A DNA stretch of 64,000 nucleotides, taken from JBLIRR01 sp049472395. GTDB taxonomy: Bacteria; SZUA-182; DTGQ01; JBLIRR01. Positions 26,160-34,747 of this stretch are shown here, piece after piece. The first letter of the stretch is position 1; every line of letters begins with the position of its first letter. Under the pieces are notes generated by a model. That model searched no databases, was not told the DNA's origin, and worked only from the letters and a program-made list of their open reading frames with translations. Position numbers and translations under genes: made by a program. The stretch lies in the NCBI GenBank assembly GCA_049472395.1, contig JBLIRR010000033.1, positions 1 to 64,000 of the forward strand. The letters are read 5' to 3'.

Positions 26160-27719
26160 CTACCATAACCAGTAACTCGCGGTAAATTTTACATATGCTT
26201 CGGATTCTTTTTGATCAATGAAGTTTATTCCAACCGGTGAGGAATCCGTATCCTTTCTATCGCGCTTAATATATTTTAGATCAACGCCACACTCCAATGA
26301 GTGTATATGAAAATAGCGTACCCCTACACCGAATTCTTTTTGAATTTGTTCATTTTCACTCGCAAGATGCGCTCCGCGTTTGATGCGCGCGCCGCTTACA
26401 TATAGATGAAACGCATCATCTGCCTCATAATATATCTCGCAAAAACTGGCCCTTGCGTCTTTGCCGATATAATGCCCGATTACATATCCGTTATCTGAAT
26501 AGCCCTCTGGTGAGAAATTATGGTTATCATACACATATCTCGTCGTCTTTGTATACTCGAATCTCACATCGAGACTCCCTGTGGTCAAGAAAATTCCATA
26601 AATATGGGACTCACCAAGAAGATCAAAACGGTCCTCCCCCCTTCCTAAACCATCTTCGGGTTGATAGGGGGTCACGATGTCATTCCAGGCATGTTCCGTG
26701 TATAACTTTCCCCCCGCGCACGCCCTCAATTTTTTAATAAATGACAGATTAAACGTCATATCAACAGACGCAAACTGATCGGTATCCCACTTACTCGTTG
26801 TATTCTCCTCCTCAGCGGTGAAGAGTTTCCACAAATCCTTGATGCTCTTATAGTGCGGATTTCCACTTCCCCCATAGTAAATTACTCTGTTGAGAGCGCA
26901 TTCAAATACATCAAAGGGTTTGAGGGAAAACCTCATTCCGAATAACTTCGGATCTTTATTGACTCTGTCATCATCATCATACCAGATATGCCAAAGATAC
27001 CAGCGAAATGCACCAAGAGCCCCCCAGTCATAGGGAATTTCGGTCTTAATAAGGGCAGTATGCTCAGGCTCCACATTATCACTCAGGAGAATCTTCCCAA
27101 AATATCCCGGCCCCAGCAGAAAAGAACCTTTTGCCAGGTTTAAAGACAGGTGCTTTAATCCTTTTTTAAACGCATATTGATATAATTCGAGCGTACCACC
27201 TTCATGATCATTTTTCACGCGAAGCTCATACGAAAGGAGTGAAAAATCCTTTAGAAACACGTTGCCCGTACCATTTAAGGTAAAATAATGCCTTCCTTGA
27301 AATCTTTCTCCATAATTCGACATTATTAATATATCTTCCTTAGCACTGCTTACCCCGGAAAAGGATACTCTCCTTAAAGGATTCCATAAAAAATCATCAC
27401 CCCTATATTCTTTCTCATTCACATGTTTTCTGAAAAAAGAGCGCAACCTCTCAGGGATATGGTGCGTATCAGCGTCACACCACATCGCAGCTTCTCTGAT
27501 TGAAACCGGTTTCACATTATCCGTTGAATATTTACTTGGAGAGATTGTCAAGGACCTGTTTATCAGCCGATAAAAATAAGAATGCGTGAGGGGAATGTCA
27601 TCCGTTGATTTCCTGGAAAATGGATAGGCAGGCGTACTAATAACAGCACAGGCTACGCATAACAAAACGATCTTACAAATATCTGAAGCTATCTTTCTAT
27701 AGCCGAGTTTCTCCTTCAT
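26160..27719 (-). CDS. Wzi-like capsule assembly outer-membrane protein
   Basis: Probable outer-membrane beta-barrel of the Wzi family, which helps fix capsular polysaccharide to the cell surface. The 519-residue protein has a hydrophobic N-terminal segment (KIVLLCVACAVIS) ending near TPAYPF, consistent with a signal peptide. GSFLLGPGYFGKILLSD resembles the Wzi core, and the alternating amphipathic strands end in an aromatic residue (SYWLW). It lies next to the polysaccharide cluster on the opposite strand. Assignment rests on pattern, not on full-length comparison. Confidence 0.72.
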   Translation of the reverse strand: MKEKLGYRKIASDICKIVLLCVACAVISTPAYPFSRKSTDDIPLTHSYFYRLINRSLTISPSKYSTDNVKPVSIREAAMWCDADTHHIPERLRSFFRKHVNEKEYRGDDFLWNPLRRVSFSGVSSAKEDILIMSNYGERFQGRHYFTLNGTGNVFLKDFSLLSYELRVKNDHEGGTLELYQYAFKKGLKHLSLNLAKGSFLLGPGYFGKILLSDNVEPEHTALIKTEIPYDWGALGAFRWYLWHIWYDDDDRVNKDPKLFGMRFSLKPFDVFECALNRVIYYGGSGNPHYKSIKDLWKLFTAEEENTTSKWDTDQFASVDMTFNLSFIKKLRACAGGKLYTEHAWNDIVTPYQPEDGLGRGEDRFDLLGESHIYGIFLTTGSLDVRFEYTKTTRYVYDNHNFSPEGYSDNGYVIGHYIGKDARASFCEIYYEADDAFHLYVSGARIKRGAHLASENEQIQKEFGVGVRYFHIHSLECGVDLKYIKRDRKDTDSSPVGINFIDQKESEAYVKFTASYWLW

Positions 27720-27781
27720 TGTTGGTCAATATTATACTTTTTCATAAGTACTGTCAATGTGCACAGTAATTCTCATTATGG

Positions 27782-27956
27782 CGTACTTCCAGAAATATAA
27801 GGGATTCCTGCTATTTGTTGAGCGGTGTAGCAATGAGAATTGCTGAGTAGCCAGAACAGGGCACTCGCGTGAAGGATTTCGATTAAAAAAGATTTGACAG
27901 GATTAACAGGATACACAGGATTTTGAAATTATCCTGTCAATCCTGTTAATCCTGTC
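27782..27956. repeat. dispersed intergenic repeat, copy 2, with long hairpin
   Basis: Shares GGGATTCCTGCTATTTGT (inverted relative to copy 1) and GTGAAGGATTTCGATT with copy 1. Its right half is an inverted repeat: a 26-base left arm (27896-27921, GACAGGATTAACAGGAT...) pairs at 24 of 26 positions with 27931-27956 around a 9-base loop. It lies between the Wzi-like gene and the sulfate operon. Confidence 0.75.
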
Positions 27957-28020
27957 TAAAATATTTACATATAAAGGTCATTTACGAGGATTATTATTCC
28001 CCTTCTGCGCCACTTTTCCG

Positions 28021-28050
28021 TCAAATATTACAGTATACCATCATATTTGA
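28021..28050. promoter_or_regulatory. 8-bp inverted repeat upstream of the sulfate operon
   Basis: TCAAATAT (28021-28028) and its exact complement ATATTTGA (28043-28050), centres 22 bp apart, about two helical turns. It sits about 110-140 bp before the possible sigma-54 promoter, the distance expected for an activator-binding enhancer. The role is inferred. Confidence 0.4.
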
Positions 28051-28161
28051 TAGGATATATCAGTTAAATATGACGGTTTTACTGCTCCGTGCTCGTTCCG
28101 CTTATTGTGTAATCTAATATAATCTATTGATATCTAATCATTTATAATCCATTTTGCTACA

Positions 28162-28178
28162 TTGGCATAGTAATTGTA
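28162..28178 (+). promoter_or_regulatory. possible sigma-54 promoter of the sulfate transporter operon
   Basis: TTGGCATAGTAATTGTA fits the -24/-12 form TTGGCA...TTGCW with correct 10-bp GG-to-G spacing. The -12 dinucleotide is GT instead of GC, a weakness. It lies about 45 bp before the ATG of the binding-protein gene. Confidence 0.38.
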
Positions 28179-28220
28179 CATAAAGAGAGTAGTGGATATC
28201 AATTATAAAGGAGAGGGAGC

Positions 28221-29243
28221 ATGAACAATGAATCAGGATTAATGTACGGAAAGATTTTTTTCTGTGTGCTTTTAATTTTTATCATTTTTACAAACCGGTC
28301 CTACTCGTCGGAGACAGAGATTCTCAATGTATCGTATGATCCCACGCGGGAATTATATCAGGAGTTTAATGAGGTGTTTCAAAAATACTGGAAAGAGAAA
28401 ACCGGTGAGTCCATCACAATCCGGCAATCCCATGGCGGAGCAGGAAAACAAGCCCGGGCTGTGATCAATGGATTGGAAGCGGATATTGTAACCCTGGCCT
28501 TGGCATATGATATTGATATTATTCACCAGATGGCAAGCTTAATTCCTCCTGATTGGCAGAAAAGGCTACCCTTTAATAGCTGCCCCTACACGTCAACCAT
28601 TATATTATTGGTTCGAAAAGGCAATCCAAAGGGTATTAAGGATTGGGATGACCTGGTTAAACCTGGGATCGAAGTAATTACACCGAACCCGAAAACCTCC
28701 GGTGGTGCCCGATGGAATTATCTCGCTGCCTGGGGATACGCCTTGAAACGGTGGGGAAATGATGAGAAAAAAGCCCGAGAGTTTATAACCAAATTGTATA
28801 AAAACGTGCCTGTACTTGATACGGGTGCACGCGGTTCCACCAATACCTTTATTCATGGAATTGGGGATGTCTTTATCTCTTGGGAAAATGAAGCGCTGCT
28901 GGCAGTGAATAAATTAGGCAGGGCACAATTTGAAATTGTAGTGCCTTCCATAAGTATACTGGCAGAGCCACCGGTAACGTTAATCGATAAATACGCTGAT
29001 AAACATAAGGTGCGTGAAATCGCCGAAGCGTATCTGAATTATCTTTTCACAGATATCGGACAGGAGATTTGTGCAAGAAACTATTATCGGCCCCACAATA
29101 CAAAGATTACTGAAAAATATAAAGATCAATTCCCTGAGGTGGAGATGTTTACCATTGAAGAAATGTTTGGGGGATGGTCGCTTGCTCAGAAAAAACATTT
29201 TGCACACGGTGGAATCTTTGATCAAATCTATCAAGGAATATAA
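28221..29243 (+). CDS. sulfate/thiosulfate ABC transporter substrate-binding protein
   Basis: Periplasmic binding protein of the Sbp/CysP family that delivers sulfate or thiosulfate to CysTWA. The 340-residue precursor has a signal peptide (IFFCVLLIFIIFTNRSYSS). Family motifs are VSYDPTRELYQEFN, SHGGAGKQARAV, ADIVTLALAYDID and PNPKTSGGARWNYLAAWGYAL. GGAGAGGGAGC precedes the ATG. It is followed by cysT after 3 bp. Sulfate uptake fits with the siroheme branch encoded earlier in the window, since siroheme serves sulfite reductase; that link is inference. Confidence 0.95.
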   Translation: MNNESGLMYGKIFFCVLLIFIIFTNRSYSSETEILNVSYDPTRELYQEFNEVFQKYWKEKTGESITIRQSHGGAGKQARAVINGLEADIVTLALAYDIDIIHQMASLIPPDWQKRLPFNSCPYTSTIILLVRKGNPKGIKDWDDLVKPGIEVITPNPKTSGGARWNYLAAWGYALKRWGNDEKKAREFITKLYKNVPVLDTGARGSTNTFIHGIGDVFISWENEALLAVNKLGRAQFEIVVPSISILAEPPVTLIDKYADKHKVREIAEAYLNYLFTDIGQEICARNYYRPHNTKITEKYKDQFPEVEMFTIEEMFGGWSLAQKKHFAHGGIFDQIYQGI

Positions 29244-29246
29244 CAC

Positions 29247-30119
29247 ATGAAGATAGTATCCCATAGTCATACCGTCATACCGGGATTCGGTTTAACATTC
29301 GGTTTATCCTTAACTTATCTGGGATTAATCGTATTAATTCCTCTCTCGACGCTCTATTTACATGCTTTTCAACTATCCTTAAGGCAGTTCTGGAATACGG
29401 TTTTTTCTATACGTTCTCTTAATGCGTTTGGTCTCAGTTTCGGGGCATCTTTTATTGCGGCAAGTATTAATATGGTATGCGGATTTCTGGTTGCCTGGGT
29501 GTTGGTACGCTATCATTTCCCAGGAAAATTCCTTGTGGATGCCATGGTTGACTTGCCGTTTGCGCTGCCAACCGCTGTCGCGGGTATCGCACTCACTGCA
29601 CTGTATGCCCCCACTGGCTGGTTGGGAAAATATATAGGTATGTTAGGGATAAAGGGCTCCTATACCCGTTTTGGAGTGGTGATTGCTTTGACTTTTATCG
29701 GCCTTCCCTTTGTTGTCCGCACCATACAACCGGTGCTGGAAGATTTAGACCCCCAAGATGAAGAAGCTGCCGCAAGTTTAGGCGCAACCCGCTGGCAGAT
29801 ATTTTGGAAAGTATTGATGCCTTCTATCCTGCCTGCTGCACTGACCGGTTTTGCGCTTGCTTTTGCCCGTGCATTGGGGGAGTACGGCTCAGTGGTTTTT
29901 ATTTCGGGAAATATGCCCATGAAGACTGAAATCGTGCCGTTATTGATTATGACTAAACTGGAAGAATATGATTATGCGGGAGCAACTGCCATTGCCGCAT
30001 TTATGCTCAGTCTTTCCTTTATTCTCTTGCTTTTTATCAACGTTCTTCAATCATGGGGGGACTACACACAGAATAATGACACAAAAGGGCAGGAGGTGAA
30101 TAGTAAAAATGCAAACTGA
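29247..30119 (+). CDS. cysT: sulfate ABC transporter permease CysT
   Basis: One of two membrane channel subunits of the sulfate importer. The 290-residue protein has about six membrane helices, PFALPTAVAGIAL, and the EAA loop EEAAASLGATRWQIFWKVLMPS that contacts CysA. ALGEYGSVVFISGN follows, typical of CysT. AAGGAA precedes the start, and it overlaps cysW by 11 bp. Confidence 0.96.
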   Translation: MKIVSHSHTVIPGFGLTFGLSLTYLGLIVLIPLSTLYLHAFQLSLRQFWNTVFSIRSLNAFGLSFGASFIAASINMVCGFLVAWVLVRYHFPGKFLVDAMVDLPFALPTAVAGIALTALYAPTGWLGKYIGMLGIKGSYTRFGVVIALTFIGLPFVVRTIQPVLEDLDPQDEEAAASLGATRWQIFWKVLMPSILPAALTGFALAFARALGEYGSVVFISGNMPMKTEIVPLLIMTKLEEYDYAGATAIAAFMLSLSFILLLFINVLQSWGDYTQNNDTKGQEVNSKNAN

Positions 30120-30975
30120 AAGAAATATAAATGAGCCATTATACGTCAGAGTCGCACTGACCGCTCTTGCGTTAACCTTTCTCTTGCTCTTTCTTTTTAT
30201 GCCGCTCGCTGCTGTTTTTTATAATGCTCTTTTAGAAGGACTAGGAACGTATCGGGCAGCAGTAACCGATCCGACTGCCCTTTCCGCCATTGCGTTAACC
30301 TTTATCGCAGTGATAATTGCCGTCCCCTTAAATGTCATTTTTGGTGTGCTGGCTGCCTGGGCTATTACCAAATTTAATTTTCGAGGGAAAAATATTCTGA
30401 TCACCATCATCGATTTGCCCTTAACCGTCTCTCCTGTTATTTCCGGTACCATTTTTATTCTGCTGTTCGGCACGCAAGGATTGTTGGGCCCTTGGCTGCT
30501 CTCTCATAATATAAAATTTATATTCGCACTCCCGGGCATAATCATTGCGACGACTTTTGTCACTCTTCCTTATGTAGCGCGTGAATTAATCCCTCTGATG
30601 CATTCGATGGGCGATCTTGATGAAGAAGCGGCCATAACTTTAGGAGCTGGCGGATTGAAAACATTTTTATGGGTTACCCTTCCGAACATAAAATGGGGGC
30701 TTTTTTACGGCGTTATTCTTACAACCGCCAGGGCTATCGGGGAATTTGGCGCGGTGTCCGTCGTTTCCGGCCACATACGTGGAAAAACGGTTACTATGCC
30801 CCTGCACGTGGAAATACTGTATAATGAGTACAATTTTGCCGCCGCCTTTGCGGTTGCATCCTTATTAGCCTTGGTGAGCCTGTGCACATTATGCCTAAAG
30901 AAGTTTGCTGAATGGAAACGTCATACAACTGCATTAGAGCATGAAGCGTATCTGTTTCAAGAAAGGAGGCCCTAA
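30109..30975 (+). CDS. cysW: sulfate ABC transporter permease CysW
   Basis: Second permease subunit, 288 residues with about six membrane helices. The motifs DLPLTVSPVISGTIF, the EAA loop EEAAITLGAGGLKTFLWVTLP and AIGEFGAVSVVSGHIRGKTVTMPLHVE are diagnostic for CysW. AGGAGGT lies 10 bp upstream of the ATG inside cysT. The stop codon shares a base with the cysA ATG, indicating translational coupling. Confidence 0.96.
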   Translation: MQTERNINEPLYVRVALTALALTFLLLFLFMPLAAVFYNALLEGLGTYRAAVTDPTALSAIALTFIAVIIAVPLNVIFGVLAAWAITKFNFRGKNILITIIDLPLTVSPVISGTIFILLFGTQGLLGPWLLSHNIKFIFALPGIIIATTFVTLPYVARELIPLMHSMGDLDEEAAITLGAGGLKTFLWVTLPNIKWGLFYGVILTTARAIGEFGAVSVVSGHIRGKTVTMPLHVEILYNEYNFAAAFAVASLLALVSLCTLCLKKFAEWKRHTTALEHEAYLFQERRP

Positions 30976-32051
30976 TGGGCATTAAGATTCAGGAAATAAC
31001 CAAGCGATTTGGCCGTTTTTTGGCATTAGATAAAGTCAGCGTAGATGTAAATACCGGTGAGCTTATGGCTTTATTAGGTCCCTCCGGCTCCGGGAAAACT
31101 ACCTTGCTTCGCATTATCGCCGGATTGGAGTCCCCGGACGAAGGGAATATATTTTTATATGGAGAGGATGCGGCTGCAAAGAATCCCCGAGATCGCATCG
31201 TTGGTTTTGTTTTTCAGCACTATGCTCTTTTCCGGCACATGACAGTGTTTGAAAACGTAGCTTTCGGCTTAAAGGTGCGTCCCCGAAAGTCCAGACCATC
31301 AAAAGATGAAATACGGGATCGGGTGTTTAACCTGCTCAAACTCGTCCAATTGGAGCATTTTTCAGAGCGCTATCCCTCGCAATTATCGGGAGGCCAGCGG
31401 CAGCGAGTCGCTCTAGCCCGTGCCTTGGCCGTTGAACCCAAGGTATTGTTGCTGGATGAGCCATTCGGGGCGCTGGATGCAAAAGTTCGCAAGGAATTGA
31501 GAAGATGGCTGCGACGATTGCATGATGAAATTCATGTAACCAGTTTATTCGTCACTCACGATCAGGAGGAAGCCCTTGAGGTTGCTGACCGTCTTGTGAT
31601 TATGAATGAAGGAAAAGTGGAACAAATCGGCACACCGGAGGACGTCTATCATAATCCCTTCAATCCTTTTGTATTTAATTTTTTGGGTGATGTGAACTTT
31701 TTCCATTGCAGGATAGAGAACGGTCATCAGCAGCTCATGGGAAAGAAAATACCAGACCACCTCAAGAGCATTGATTTTGCCAACACCACGCCCGTATTTA
31801 TCCGGCCCCATTTGTTGGATATTTCATTACATCCGGTTGGAGAGAATTTCTTTCGGGGAAAGATCAACCATATAAATCCTGCGGGGCCACAGGTTAAGGT
31901 GGAATTAATCAGCGAATGGGGCGATTTGGTGCAGGCCATTATATCTCAGGAACGTTATCATGACCTTAAATTGAAAAATGGGATGAATGTATATTTAATT
32001 CCTATGGAAATGCGAACCTTTGAGAATAATCAACTCATTTCTTCTAAGTAA
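30975..32051 (+). CDS. cysA: sulfate ABC transporter ATP-binding protein CysA
   Basis: ATPase that powers the sulfate importer from the cytoplasmic side. In 358 residues it has Walker A GPSGSGKTT, the signature LSGGQRQRVALARAL, Walker B VLLLDEP, the H-loop FVTHDQEEA, and a C-terminal TOBE-like region (about 245-358) of the CysA type. AAAGGAGG precedes the ATG. It ends the four-gene operon; no strong terminator hairpin follows, only a small CCCT/AGGG stem. Confidence 0.96.
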   Translation: MGIKIQEITKRFGRFLALDKVSVDVNTGELMALLGPSGSGKTTLLRIIAGLESPDEGNIFLYGEDAAAKNPRDRIVGFVFQHYALFRHMTVFENVAFGLKVRPRKSRPSKDEIRDRVFNLLKLVQLEHFSERYPSQLSGGQRQRVALARALAVEPKVLLLDEPFGALDAKVRKELRRWLRRLHDEIHVTSLFVTHDQEEALEVADRLVIMNEGKVEQIGTPEDVYHNPFNPFVFNFLGDVNFFHCRIENGHQQLMGKKIPDHLKSIDFANTTPVFIRPHLLDISLHPVGENFFRGKINHINPAGPQVKVELISEWGDLVQAIISQERYHDLKLKNGMNVYLIPMEMRTFENNQLISSK

Positions 32052-32243
32052 CTGCTTTATTAAAAGCGCATCAATAAATCTTATTCATTGGCGAATTCCC
32101 TCCAAAGGGAGCGACTCTGGGGCGTGGATGTGATTCTACCGGGAAAGTTATATTAACCTTCTGTTTCCATTTAGTCATTCTCATAAGCTTTTTTATTTGC
32201 TATTTCTATACCACGTCGATCGAAGGGGGAGGAGAGCAGATGG

Positions 32244-32328
32244 TATCACGTGATAGTGTGATAATAACGTTAGATAATAACTAACATACCCATAAGCCAT
32301 TATTGATATTAAATTTAAATTAATATCG
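32244..32328. promoter_or_regulatory. cluster of palindromes between cysA and the sigma-54 activator
   Basis: Three palindromic elements in 85 bases: the perfect TATCACGTGATA (32244-32255); GTTAG-N7-CTAAC (32269-32285); and GATATTAA (32305-32312) with TTAATATC (32320-32327). They lie 115-200 bp upstream of a strong sigma-54-like promoter. They could bind a dimeric activator or repressor; no binding protein is known. Confidence 0.45.
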
Positions 32329-32443
32329 TCAGATAAAAACAAACGCATAGTATTCTCTATCGTGTATTATGCACTCTCAAAAAATCCATTAATTATCCTT
32401 AAATCTTTTTTAAAACAAAGAATTATAGCCTCATGCTCTTGAG

Positions 32444-32459
32444 TGGCATAGTGTATGCT
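32444..32459 (+). promoter_or_regulatory. sigma-54 promoter candidate
   Basis: TGGCATAGTGTATGCT matches the sigma-54 consensus TGGCAYR-N5-TGCW with GG and GC at the required spacing. A 56-codon reading frame starts 36 bp downstream, and a sigma-54 activator gene lies 600 bp further on. Confidence 0.55.
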
Positions 32460-32494
32460 GGATTATTAATAAAAAAAGGGAAAGGTCAATTGAG

Positions 32495-32665
32495 ATGCTG
32501 AGCAATTTTTTCCAGGATTGGTTGATTAATAAATTGAACGGTTATTTTCTCATACTGTATGCGAGTGAGCACTTCTGCCTTGCATGGATCGCAAAGCATC
32601 TAAATAATTTTCTGGTTTTCATTCTTGTCCTCTCACATCTCATACCACCTCGCAGAAAAATATAG
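32495..32665 (+). CDS. possible 56-residue small protein
   Basis: A short frame starts with ATG at 32495 after GGGAAAGG at proper spacing, and stops at 32663. The product (MLSNFFQDWLINKLNG...) has a hydrophobic stretch FLVFILVLSHLI near the end and a basic tail PPRRKI. I do not recognise it. Its interest is its position just behind a sigma-54-like promoter; alternatively that promoter drives a non-coding RNA. The rest of the 1-kb region 32052-33052 has no other gene, only a 12-bp imperfect inverted repeat (32771-32782 with 32812-32823). Confidence 0.3.
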   Translation: MLSNFFQDWLINKLNGYFLILYASEHFCLAWIAKHLNNFLVFILVLSHLIPPRRKI

Positions 32666-33052
32666 CAGAGGCTCGCGGGGCCAGGATTTTTTAATACTAT
32701 TGCCTATTGTTGTATACAATAATCCTTCGTATATTTTCTATCTCTATTATGGGATAACCATAGTCTAAAAGAGCTTTGCGAATTTATCCGTAAGCAATAA
32801 GCATATACTACTTCGCGAAGCTCCGCCTCAAATTCACAAGATTAAACCCTAAAAATATATCATAAAAAAAATAAAGGCTTTACAATGAATTATAAAAGTG
32901 TTAGATATAACATAACCTTATTTATTAACTCTCAGTGTGCGAACCACACCAAAAGGTGCACAAGGTTAAAAGGGGGTATAATCAGTGACGGATTTGATAA
33001 AAACTAAATTCGGAGGTGTATATTTAATAATTATATAAGAGGTACATAGAGG

Positions 33053-34663
33053 ATGTATAATTTTTCTTGGGACAAGAAGGAGCCCCTTTGTAAGAATGAA
33101 TTAGGGGGCAAGGAAGCCGCGCTCTATGATATTCTAAACACAATCAATTCTACCTTAAATAGTGATGATCTTCTTAGATATATCATTCAGAAAACCAAGA
33201 AGTCATTAAATGTTATGGGCGCTTCCATAATTTTATGGGATGAAAAGGAAAAAAAGTTCTTCTTTCACACGGTTGCTGAGGAAACAGAAGAAAGAGAAAA
33301 CCGACTCAAGCAGCTTTGTTTCCCAGGTAGTGAGGGCATTGCCAGTTGGGTATTTCATGAACATAGACCTCTTTTGGTTCATGATGTGCGCAGGGATGAG
33401 CGTTTTTATAAAGAAATAGATGAATCTATTAATTGTACAACACAATCACTTTTATGTGTACCTTTATATCTGAAGGGGAGTAGGTTTGGCGTCCTTGAGG
33501 CGGTTAATAAGAAAAGAGGGGAATTCAAAAAGGGTGACATTCCTTTTTTAACTGCTCTTGCAGATTGTATTGCGATGGCGTTGCTCAAAAGCCACAACCA
33601 ACAACTGCCACAATTAAGAGGGCTTGCTCGACCACCATATACTTTTCACGATATTATCGGAAAAAGCGATAAGATCAAGTATGTTCTTAAAAATGCACAA
33701 AAGGTCTCACACACCAGTGCGCCGGTATTAATATATGGGGAATCAGGTACTGGCAAGGAATTGATGGCCCAAGCCATTCATAACTCAAGTCCCCGTGCGT
33801 CGGGGAACTTTGTAGATATAAACTGCAGTGCCATCCCCGGAAGTTTATTGGAAAGTGAGCTCTTTGGACATGAAAAGGGATCTTTTAGCAGTGCGAGCTC
33901 CCGCCGAATCGGTCTTATAGAAGAAGCCCACAATGGAACACTCTTTTTAGATGAAATTGGGGATATGCCACTGCTCCTTCAGGCCAAGCTTCTGAGAGTT
34001 CTTCAGGAAGGGAAACTCCGCCGTATAGGGAGCAATGAAAATATCCTCGTAGATGTGCGTCTGATTGCAGCAACGCATCAGGATTTGACGAGAATGGTAC
34101 AAGAAGGAACATTTCGCCATGATTTATATTATCGGCTGAAAGTTTTTGAAATAAATATACCTCCATTACGGGAGCATAGAGAGGACATTCCGCTTCTTAT
34201 CAGGCATTTTATCCAATTACACTCAAAGAGATTCGGAAAAGAAATCTCCGGCATAGAGAGCGCTGCCCAGACTATTCTCTGTGATTATGCTTACCCCGGG
34301 AATATCCGCGAATTGGAACATATAATTGAAAAGGCGATAATTTTGTGTGAAAGCAATGTGATAAGGGCCAATGATCTTCCAATGGAGATAAGCAATGTGC
34401 GGCCATCTATTATAATTCCGTCTGCGTGTAGAAAATTCACCGATATACCGCGCACTAATGAGGAGTTAAAGGCCGCAAAAGCAGAGGCACGAAAAAGGGT
34501 AGAAAAGGAACTTGACGTACAATTCTTGAAGAAAATTCTCTCCCGCACGGATGGCAATGTCACAGAAGCAGCTCGACTGGCGAACATGGATCGGACCTAT
34601 ATATACCAACTTACGAATAAATATAAACTACATATAAATCAAATTCGCAACAGTATTGCATAG
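33053..34663 (+). CDS. GAF-domain sigma-54-dependent transcriptional activator
   Basis: Bacterial enhancer-binding protein of 536 residues that remodels RNA polymerase-sigma54 with ATP. A GAF sensor domain (about 20-180) replaces a receiver, so a small ligand or redox signal is likely. The AAA+ core has GESGTGKE (229-236) and GTLFLDEI (295-302). The sigma-54-contact loop, normally GAFTGA, reads GSFSSA (276-281). The C-terminus is a Fis-type helix-turn-helix (GNVTEAARLANMDRTYIYQL). AGAGG precedes the ATG. Two sigma-54-like promoters, before the sulfate operon and at 32444, are natural candidate targets; this is inference. Confidence 0.93.
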   Translation: MYNFSWDKKEPLCKNELGGKEAALYDILNTINSTLNSDDLLRYIIQKTKKSLNVMGASIILWDEKEKKFFFHTVAEETEERENRLKQLCFPGSEGIASWVFHEHRPLLVHDVRRDERFYKEIDESINCTTQSLLCVPLYLKGSRFGVLEAVNKKRGEFKKGDIPFLTALADCIAMALLKSHNQQLPQLRGLARPPYTFHDIIGKSDKIKYVLKNAQKVSHTSAPVLIYGESGTGKELMAQAIHNSSPRASGNFVDINCSAIPGSLLESELFGHEKGSFSSASSRRIGLIEEAHNGTLFLDEIGDMPLLLQAKLLRVLQEGKLRRIGSNENILVDVRLIAATHQDLTRMVQEGTFRHDLYYRLKVFEINIPPLREHREDIPLLIRHFIQLHSKRFGKEISGIESAAQTILCDYAYPGNIRELEHIIEKAIILCESNVIRANDLPMEISNVRPSIIIPSACRKFTDIPRTNEELKAAKAEARKRVEKELDVQFLKKILSRTDGNVTEAARLANMDRTYIYQLTNKYKLHINQIRNSIA

Positions 34664-34747
34664 CTGCTCACAGCTTCAGGGTCCACATCATCCTCAAATC
34701 GTGCAATTTTTAATAAAAACGCTCTTTATTTTTTTGCCTGTGCGTGG

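Noticed and set aside
32771..32823. 12-bp inverted repeat as a terminator
   Set aside because: The arms have one mismatch, the loop is 29 bases and no T-run follows; kept only as a minor note.
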